This document shows positions 43,876 to 64,000 of a stretch of DNA of 64,000 bases, one piece after another. The stretch spans positions 6,187,195-6,251,194 of the forward strand of contig NC_057015.1 in the NCBI RefSeq assembly GCF_000002595.2. Reading direction: 5' to 3'. The stretch is from Chlamydomonas reinhardtii (lineage: Eukaryota > Chlorophyta > Chlorophyceae > Chlamydomonadales > Chlamydomonadaceae). Under the pieces are notes generated by a model that was not told where the DNA came from, made no database searches, and saw only the letters and a list, made by a program, of their open reading frames with translations. A program made the position numbers and the translations under genes. Within the stretch, counting starts at the first letter, position 1; every line of letters begins with the position of its first letter.

Positions 43876-46800
43876 CTACTGCCGACCGCCCAACGTCACG
43901 TAGCCCCACAGCCCCCGCACCGCACCGCCCACGCCGCCCGCCACGCCCCGCACCAGCCCCACCACCGCACCGCCGCGCCCCCTCCCGCCCGCCTCCTCCT
44001 CCCCTCCCTCCCTCTCCCCGCTCCTCCTCTGCCCCTTCGCTGCAGGCAGCGGCCGCACCATCAGCAGGCTTCCCTCCACGCCGCCCTGCCGCTCCGGAAA
44101 GCCCGGCAGCTGCCTGGCCCAATCCCGCTGCTGCCAGCGAGGCAGCTTCCGAAAGCCCCGTGCGGAGTACTGCCTCTGCAGCCGCCGCGCCGCCGCCGCC
44201 TCGTCCTCGTCTGCGCCGCCATCGCCACCCAGCGCCGCCAGTGGCGATGCGGATGCGGGTGTGGGCAGTGCCACAACCCACTGCCGGATGTCTGCTTCAG
44301 TCAACCAGTCGGCCACGGCGTCCAGCAGCGCCCTGGCAGCGGCAGAGAGGGAGCGGACAGGGAGGAGCGGAGGAGCAGCAGAATGAATAGGAGCGGAGGA
44401 GCAGTCTCGTGCGCAGTGCGGCCTCGCGTGTTACTGCTCGTGGCGCTCGCCCCCACCCCCTTCGGTTTAGTGTTTACAACCCCAACCCCTGCAGGTGTCG
44501 CTCTTTGAGCGCCCGCCGCCACCGCTGCCCCCCACCCCCGTGCCCTCGCCCCAGCCTGCTGCCCACCTGGTGTGTCCCTGCCCCCGCGCCTGCTCCGCCG
44601 TAGCCACCAGATCCATCACCACCACCTGCAAACACACGCATGCACGACCGCCACTTGATGACGCCATGCATGACCGCCAGCATCACAACATGCGTGACCA
44701 CAGCATCACATCAGATCACACCGCCAACGCCAAGGCGGCCACGTCAGGGTTCGGGCACAGGGGTCGAAATCGCACCGGCCGCACGTCGCCAGGACAGCAG
44801 CGGATTTGGCAGCACACGCAAGCGTGCCAACAAAGCACTCAACTAGCGCAGCAGCGGAGTCACGCACACACGGAACTTCCACAGTATTCACGGCACACTT
44901 TATTGCCCCCTTCCCCTCCCCATCCGGCCATCCGGCGTCCCCCTCGCTCCCGCCTGGCTGCTCTATCCTGCAGCCCTGCTGCTCAGTGCTCACCTCCCTG
45001 CCGTACACATCCAGGGTGGCGGCGGACACGGCGGTGCCCCGCGGGTCACGCAGCAGCACCGCCCAGTCGCTGCGGGTGTTTTGGGGGGAGGGCAAGGGGG
45101 AGGGGATACGAAAACTTTATGAGGGAGATAGGGCCCAAAACCCATACCGTATTCTGCGGCACGAGTCCGAACATCTCCCAGATTCTCCTGCTGAACCCAG
45201 AAACGTTAAGGGTGACGAAGAGCCTGCCCCAGACCTCGGACACTGCCCCCGACGCTGCTGCCCACCTGTCCAGCACGGCATCCACCACACGCGGCCCGTA
45301 CTCCCCAGCCAGGACTCCCGCCGCCTGCTGCAGCCCGTCCCGCGCCTCCGCCTGGCTGCTACTGCCGCCGCGCAGCTGCGTCGGCAGTAGCAGCCAGGTG
45401 CGGCTGGCGGCGGCGGGCTGCGGCCCCGCGGCGGCGCGGCCTGACCACTGCGTACTGACGGCGGCGCAGTCCTGCATATATTTGAATGTGTGCGTATGTG
45501 TGTTTAAGGGCACAAGGAGGACATTGCACAAAGACAGTGTATGCGATGCAGCAAAACGACGGTTGCAGTAGCACAGTGGTTGCAGCAAAGCGGACGGGCG
45601 GCGATAATGAGGTGCAAGAGGTACGGGGCAGAGCAGAGCATGAGAAGGGGGGGGGGTCGACTGAGCAACTCCCACACCACTGTGCGAAACAACATGAAGC
45701 CCGTGGGTGCACGTTCCCAGGCGCCCGCACCGGAGAGTGGAACCAGCTGCCCGCATCTACGCCGCGGCCGCCGCCGCCGCCCTGCCCCTCGGCCTGCGGC
45801 TGGCTCCGGCGAGTGGTCACGCCCCGGTAGCGGCAGCAGTCGGCGTGGAAGGGCCGGTGGCAGCAGTCGCACAGCAGCGAGGAGCGCGCGCCGCGGCGGC
45901 CCAGGCTCCGGCCGCAGAAGCCGCACTGCACCCTGTGTGTGCGTGCGTGTGCGGCCATGGGATTTGTGACAAGGAGGGGAGAGGAGTTGGGCGTGGAAGA
46001 GGATGCAGGGGTGGGGGGCGGTCGACTCAGTCGCACGTCCCAGGCCGCAGCACAACGCCTGCACATGCACACAGCAGGCCCCAATACACAGCTCCAGTCC
46101 GGCCACCTGACCAGCTGTCCGTGTGAGTACGGCAAGGAGCCCCGCCCAACCCCCCACCTCGCAAGCGCCCGCTCCGCCTCCGCCGCCGCCTCCTGGTCAT
46201 CCTCTTCATCGCCCCCGTCCATAAAGCCGCCGCCCGCGCCCTCCGCCGCCGCCGCGTCCGCTGCCCACCGCACTGCCCTGGAAGCCGACGGCAGCGCCTC
46301 CCTGCCTTTGCTGCTACTGCCACTGCTACTGCCGCCCATTGCTCCTCCTTGGCCCAGCATTTCTTTAAGCAGCGCTTCTGCGCCCGCTATGTCTAGGTCA
46401 GCATCCGCGCCTGCCGCCGCCGCCGGCTGCTGTAGCTGCTGCTGCTGCCGCCCCCCGCGCCTGCTGCCGCCGTTGGCTGTAGCGTCTGCGAGCGAGAAGA
46501 GCGGCTGAGCGGACCGGAGGGTCGAGGAGGAGGAGGAAGAGGAGGGGGAGGATGTGGCCCCGCTGGTGGCACGTGCTGCCCAGCCTGCGGCGGAGCCGGC
46601 TGCGGCGCCCGCCGCCACCGGCGCCGGCGCAGCAGCCTGTCCTGCACCTCCCGCTCCCGCTCCTGCTCCTGCTGCTGTCGTTAGGCTAATAGACGCAAGC
46701 AGGGGCGCTCCCCGGAACACGGAGGACCCTCCAAACGCTAGCAGGCGAAGGCCCCAGTCGCTAATAGCGACCGTGTTGGCGGAACCTGCGGCCCTGCAAG

Positions 46801-46978
46801 CGTGGAGGTCAGCGGCGGAGGCGCTGGAGGTGCCTGGCCCAGCGGCAGCCCAGCGCGCCGCGTCGCGGCGCGCGCCGTCAGTGAGGGCAAAACGGAAGCA
46901 CCCGGGACTCGCGAGGCTCGGCGATGGAGCCTGCTGCTGCGTGCAGGGAGCTGAGCCGCCTGAGGCGCTGGCGGGCAT
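43876..46978 (-). CDS. PHD finger - GNAT acetyltransferase protein (IDM1-like), 6 exons
   Basis: Exons 46978-46158, 45932-45731, 45471-45266, 45069-44994, 44625-44567 and 44332-43876 join in phase to about 606 residues. Residues 1-273 are Ala/Ser-rich and disordered. A PHD-type zinc finger (~276-350) shows VQCGFCGRSL, LLCDCCHRPFHADCC and GSWFHSPDCAAV. The seventh ligand position is His where relatives have Cys (WFC...C). A GNAT fold follows, with DWAVLLRDPRG, ATLDVYGREV, MDLVATAEQARGQGHTRALL (acetyl-CoA loop R-G-Q-G-H) and YSARGFRKLP. The order PHD then GNAT is that of plant IDM1-type chromatin proteins (family knowledge), so histone acetylation in the nucleus is a fair inference, not shown. 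The acceptor and donor of exon 45932-45731 were chosen for phase and for finger completeness. Confidence 0.78.
45501..45540 (-). repeat. intron module B near an acceptor (PHD/GNAT gene, intron 2)
   Basis: On the gene strand, CACTGTCTTTGTGCAATGTC then CTCCTTGTGCCCTTAAACAC lies 30 bases before the CAG of exon 45471-45266. It is a diverged copy of the module at 17551-17590 and 53692-53739. Confidence 0.7.
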
Positions 46979-47356
46979 TTCGGAATTGCGGTCCTTCGCA
47001 AAACGTCACAATTGGCCCTTGAGCTAAATGTTACAGTGCATACATGTATGTGGATTAGATCGTTGTAAACCAGGAATGCATGGCACTCGCTGGCATGCAA
47101 AGGAAACTTGCAGTCGGCGCGATGCAGCGGGAGTTGCTGTAATGGAGCTGCTCAATATGCATGGCTTACAGTTATAACTCATAGACAATTGCTAATACTA
47201 TCAGGGTTTGCAAAGGTGCAGAAATCAACTGCGACTGCCGAACTTCGGGCCCCGACAAAGGAGGCCCGCAATGTTAACAACTAGTAGTTAACACTCGCAC
47301 CACTAGTCCAACTTATAATCTGACTGCCCTTGGCGACGGCGGCCGGCACGAAAGGA
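46979..47356. promoter_or_regulatory. 378-bp divergent promoter of the PHD/GNAT and CobW-fusion genes
   Basis: The interval lies between a minus-strand start (46978) and a plus-strand start (47357) and is much richer in A and T than both genes. It contains TATAACT near 47172 and TTATAATC near 47312. A near-perfect dyad, GTTAACAACTAGTAGTTAAC, lies at 47273-47292. Co-regulation is possible but not shown. Confidence 0.6.
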
Positions 47357-61017
<13,661 letters not shown>

Positions 61018-61779
61018 GGGCTGGGCGGCGGGATGAGGGCTGAGGTGGGGGGAGGAAGGCATTTGGGGGGTGGGGAAGTGCCGAAGTGGGTTTTGTGCGG
61101 AATGAGGAGTGTTTGGTTGGGGGCATGGGGTGGTGGTGTCTGTGGGATGCGAGGGCTGGGGTGCTGGGGAGGAAGTTAAGGGTTATGGTTTCTCACCTTT
61201 TTGCATCCCGGGGATTCTACAGGAAGGGTGTTTAGCAATAGGTGCGGACAGGGGATCGGATTGGGAGAGGAGGGGGAGGGGAGGGGCGAGGGCAAGCGTG
61301 CCGAGCGCGGGCTATTACTCAGGCCTGGCCGTGGATTTGGCGGGGCGGTTGGCTAGGAGAGGTGGCCGACACGGGTGGCCGAGGACCGTATAATTTTGGG
61401 CCGAGGACCGTATGAGCGTATCCACCCCGTATCCACCCGTATCCACCTCCGTATCTACCGCTCCGTGACAGCTGCAAGGAACATGCATGCCGCATTCGGC
61501 AAAGTGCAACAACGGCGAGATCGACCAGGCACGAGCCCTGTCAGCGCCGGTCTGTGACCTTGAGGGTGCGCATCTACCCCGCTCAGTTCTCACCTCGCGC
61601 CCGCGAGAGCTTTCACACCTAACATATATATATGCTGGCATTCATATTTCACTCATAGCAGGCGCCAGCACGATAACAGAGCTGTTTACCGACAGACCAG
61701 CAGGCACCACGTGGGCTTTCGCGCCGAAACTTAGGGTGGTCTGCCTTTCAGCCCCCGCGCGGCCGCGGCGACGCTCCAA
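61018..61779. promoter_or_regulatory. intergenic region between the CobW-fusion gene and the right-end gene
   Basis: The left half, G-rich, is the 3' flank of the CobW-fusion gene; I see no clear TGTAA. Short direct repeats GTATCCACC occur near 61418-61450. The run ATATATATATG at 61624-61634, about 150 bases before the next ATG, is a plausible TATA element for the plus-strand gene at 61780. Confidence 0.5.
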
Positions 61780-64000
61780 ATGATCCCGACAACGTATCGA
61801 AATACAGGAGTGGGCCAACAGGTGCAGCGCGAGCGGAAGGCCGGTGCCGGAAGCACTGCTGAGTGGGCTCGCGCGGAGCTCCGGCCTTGGTCACAACTGA
61901 GCCCCGTCGACGCCTCATCGCCCGCAGCTGCCGTCTACAAGAGCTGCAGCCACCAGGTCACAAATGACACGGCTACTCAAGAAGGCGACAGCACAGTGAC
62001 CAGCGCCCGTGCAGGAAACTCAAACATTTCGGAAGCAACTCCCGACGGGACCCTGCGAGCTCGGCTGCTGCGGTCGCCACAGCTCGCGTTGTTGTGGCCG
62101 CCGTGCGTAGCTGCACACGAGGCGACCGCGACTGCTGCTGATTCTGAGACGGAGCTCCTGGCGCTCGTGCTTCTGCCCTCGCCCGCACCGGCCTCCACTT
62201 CTGCAGCAGGAGCCAAATCCTTAGCAACCGCGAGCGGCGCCGTCGCGGCGATGGTGCCCGCCGGTGACGACAACAATAGCGCAAGCAACAGCGACAGCAG
62301 CGGGCTTAGGCTCGCGCTCGGCGGCACACCCGCAGCCACAGGCGCAGCACCGGCCGCAGCACCGGCTATTGCGAAGGCATTCGCAGAGCCGCGCGGCAGC
62401 TGCGCCTGCGGCGACCAAGGCGCACGCTCGGCTGCAGCTTCGCCGCCGCACTCGCCTGCCCCGTCTGCAGTGCGACACAGCAGGGCGGTGCGGGAGGCGG
62501 CAGCTCCGCCCACCCCGCGGGGCGCAGCAGCAGCAGCACCAGCAGTAGCACCAGCAGTAGCGGCAGCAGCAGCACCAGCAGTAGCAGTAGCAGTAGCACC
62601 AGCAGTAGCACCAGCAGTAGCGGCAGGAGTGGCGACTGAGCCGGCATCTGGGTCGGCGTCAAACGTCGTGGTGGTGGATGCGGCGGGTGAGCAAGTGGGT
62701 CTGGGACGCGACGTGGACACGTGTGTGGGCTTGTTGGGCGGCGGCGGCAGCAGCGGCGGCGGCGGCCTGGTGTGCTACTGGTCCGCATCAAGCAGCTTTG
62801 AAGGCGAGCCCATCCACAGCGGCCCCTGCAACGGCAGTAGCAGCCTTGGCGGCAGCGGCGGCGCCGGCACAGCTGCAGCAGCCGCAGGCGGCTCAATGCC
62901 GGCGGGTGGCTGCTCCGCTACCCCCAGCGTCAGTCTACTGCCGTCGCCGTTGCCGTCGGCGGCGCCGCCGAGCGGGAGCAGTTGCACCGGCAGTAGCGTC
63001 AGCAGCACCTTCGGTGGCGGCGGTGGCGTTGTCAAAGCCTGCGGCCGCAGCGGCAGTAGCAGCTACAGCGGCGCGGGCAGCGCTACCAAAGCCTCCCCGT
63101 TCCGCGCTGCTGCAGCCGCAAGGGCCGCTGTTGACGTATCGCCAAGGTCACCTTATGGTGGAGCAGGTGGCGGCGACGGCGGCGGCGGCGGCAGTAGCAG
63201 CGAGTGGAGCACCGCGGAGACCGGCTTTCTGCCTGAGGCGTTCTGGGTCTCGTGCAGCGATGCGCCCGCCGCCGCCGGTGGGGCTGGTGATGGCAGCGGC
63301 CGTGCTACAGCCAGCGGGGACGGGCTGGCTCCGATACCGCGGCAGTTGCAGCAACAGCTGCAGTCCCGGGAGACGCAGGACTGGGACCGGGCCAGTGCCG
63401 ATGCCGCGGCGCGCGACGCAGGTGGCAGCGGCAGCGGCAGTAGGGGTGCGGGCACCAGCGGGCCCATCACGATCAAGGCGCGGCGGGTCCTGGCTGCTAC
63501 TGCCGCCGACGCCATCGCTGAATCCGCCCGGAGCGCGCCGCGGCTCAGCAGCACCGAGCCGCTACAGCCGCTGGCAGCGGCGCTGGCGGCGGCGGCGGCG
63601 GCCGGCGAGGAATACCTCCGTTCGCCCCACCCGTGCACGTCCCCACCGTCAAGCCCGTTCCTGACCGGTGGCGGCGCGGCCGGCGCTGCGGCCGTGGCCC
63701 ACGGCCAGGATAATCGCAAGGCAGCGGCGGCGGCGGCGGCGGCACATGATAGACTGCTGCAGGCGGCGCCGCCGCCGGCCTTCTGCAGCTGCCTGCCTGC
63801 GCTGCAGCCGTCCGGGGGCTGGTGGCCGCCGTCCATCGGCACCCGGCCAGCTGCCGCTCCCAACCCAGCCGCCGCCGCCGCCGCCGCCGCCGCGCCCGCC
63901 GCTGTCGTACAAGTGCGGCGTCAAGCCGCAGTGGAGGACGGGGGCTCCGGCGCCGGCGGGCCGCGGAGTGCGGCGCCGCCGCCGCTGGGGGGTGAGGTGG
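61780..64000 (+). CDS. partial Ala/Gly/Ser-rich protein of unknown function, open to the window end
   Basis: From ATG at 61780 (MIPTTYRNTGVGQQVQRER) a single frame stays open for 740 codons and runs out of the window. Codon use is strongly GC3 as in the neighbours, which supports coding. The protein is mostly low complexity: Ala-Val-Pro repeats at ~250-290 (coded by GCACCAGCAGTA words), Gly/Ser tracts, Ala runs at ~605-705. Less biased parts include LRARLLRSPQLALLWPPCVA (~90), GLVCYWSASSSFEGEPIHSG (~328) and ITIKARRVLAATAADAIAES (~565). I see no enzyme motif, membrane helix or known domain. GGGGTGAGGTGG at the end could be a splice donor. A late domain may lie outside the window. Confidence 0.6.
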   Translation, partial: MIPTTYRNTGVGQQVQRERKAGAGSTAEWARAELRPWSQLSPVDASSPAAAVYKSCSHQVTNDTATQEGDSTVTSARAGNSNISEATPDGTLRARLLRSPQLALLWPPCVAAHEATATAADSETELLALVLLPSPAPASTSAAGAKSLATASGAVAAMVPAGDDNNSASNSDSSGLRLALGGTPAATGAAPAAAPAIAKAFAEPRGSCACGDQGARSAAASPPHSPAPSAVRHSRAVREAAAPPTPRGAAAAAPAVAPAVAAAAAPAVAVAVAPAVAPAVAAGVATEPASGSASNVVVVDAAGEQVGLGRDVDTCVGLLGGGGSSGGGGLVCYWSASSSFEGEPIHSGPCNGSSSLGGSGGAGTAAAAAGGSMPAGGCSATPSVSLLPSPLPSAAPPSGSSCTGSSVSSTFGGGGGVVKACGRSGSSSYSGAGSATKASPFRAAAAARAAVDVSPRSPYGGAGGGDGGGGGSSSEWSTAETGFLPEAFWVSCSDAPAAAGGAGDGSGRATASGDGLAPIPRQLQQQLQSRETQDWDRASADAAARDAGGSGSGSRGAGTSGPITIKARRVLAATAADAIAESARSAPRLSSTEPLQPLAAALAAAAAAGEEYLRSPHPCTSPPSSPFLTGGGAAGAAAVAHGQDNRKAAAAAAAAHDRLLQAAPPPAFCSCLPALQPSGGWWPPSIGTRPAAAPNPAAAAAAAAAPAAVVQVRRQAAVEDGGSGAGGPRSAAPPPLGGEV

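Overview
The window looks like nuclear DNA from a volvocine green alga, most likely Chlamydomonas reinhardtii or a very close relative. The base composition is strongly GC-rich. Genes are split by many short introns with GT(G/A)AG donors and pyrimidine-CAG acceptors. Introns carry long CA/GT microsatellites, TGTAA-type 3' end signals occur, and proteins have Ala/Gly/Ser-rich linkers. The outer-arm dynein intermediate chain on the minus strand reads like the C. reinhardtii IC78 (ODA9) protein as I remember it. Two 100-base N runs (1806-1905 and 32901-33000) mark assembly gaps.

Left part (1-11.4 kb): a plastid-targeted DUF4864-like gene on the minus strand (4269 to 680) is disturbed by a gap and an 812-bp duplication. 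It lies head-to-head with a small Sel1-repeat gene (+, 4928-5993). ODA9 follows on the minus strand (10196 to 7055).

Middle left (11.4-22.8 kb): one 16-exon gene on the minus strand encodes an armadillo-type protein of about 2,520 residues that I cannot name. All splice phases agree from end to end. 22.8-27.4 kb holds no gene I can support.

Middle (27.4-40 kb): a three-exon gene for a homeodomain-like protein with a Pro/Tyr/Gly-rich tail (+) is followed by a broken, folded-back partial copy of itself around the second gap. Next come a NUMOD3-motif protein (-), a tetraspan membrane protein (+), and the C-terminal end of a Fanzor/TnpB-like nuclease (-).

Right (40.4-64 kb): a plastid NTF2-like membrane-anchored protein (-) and a PHD-finger/GNAT acetyltransferase (-) lie in tandem. 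A 20-exon gene (+, 47357-61017) diverges from the latter across 378 bp. It encodes a CobW/COG0523 metal-chaperone GTPase that carries an N-terminal OB-like domain, two histidine-aspartate arrays, two thioredoxin-like folds without the CxxC, and a C-terminal cysteine cluster. The last 2.2 kb is an uninterrupted Ala/Gly/Ser-rich reading frame running off the window.

The two observations I rate highest are the CobW fusion protein and the recurrence of near-identical sequence modules next to splice sites in introns of different genes, which looks like introner-type intron gain. All gene models come from reading splice sites and phase by eye; no search was run.
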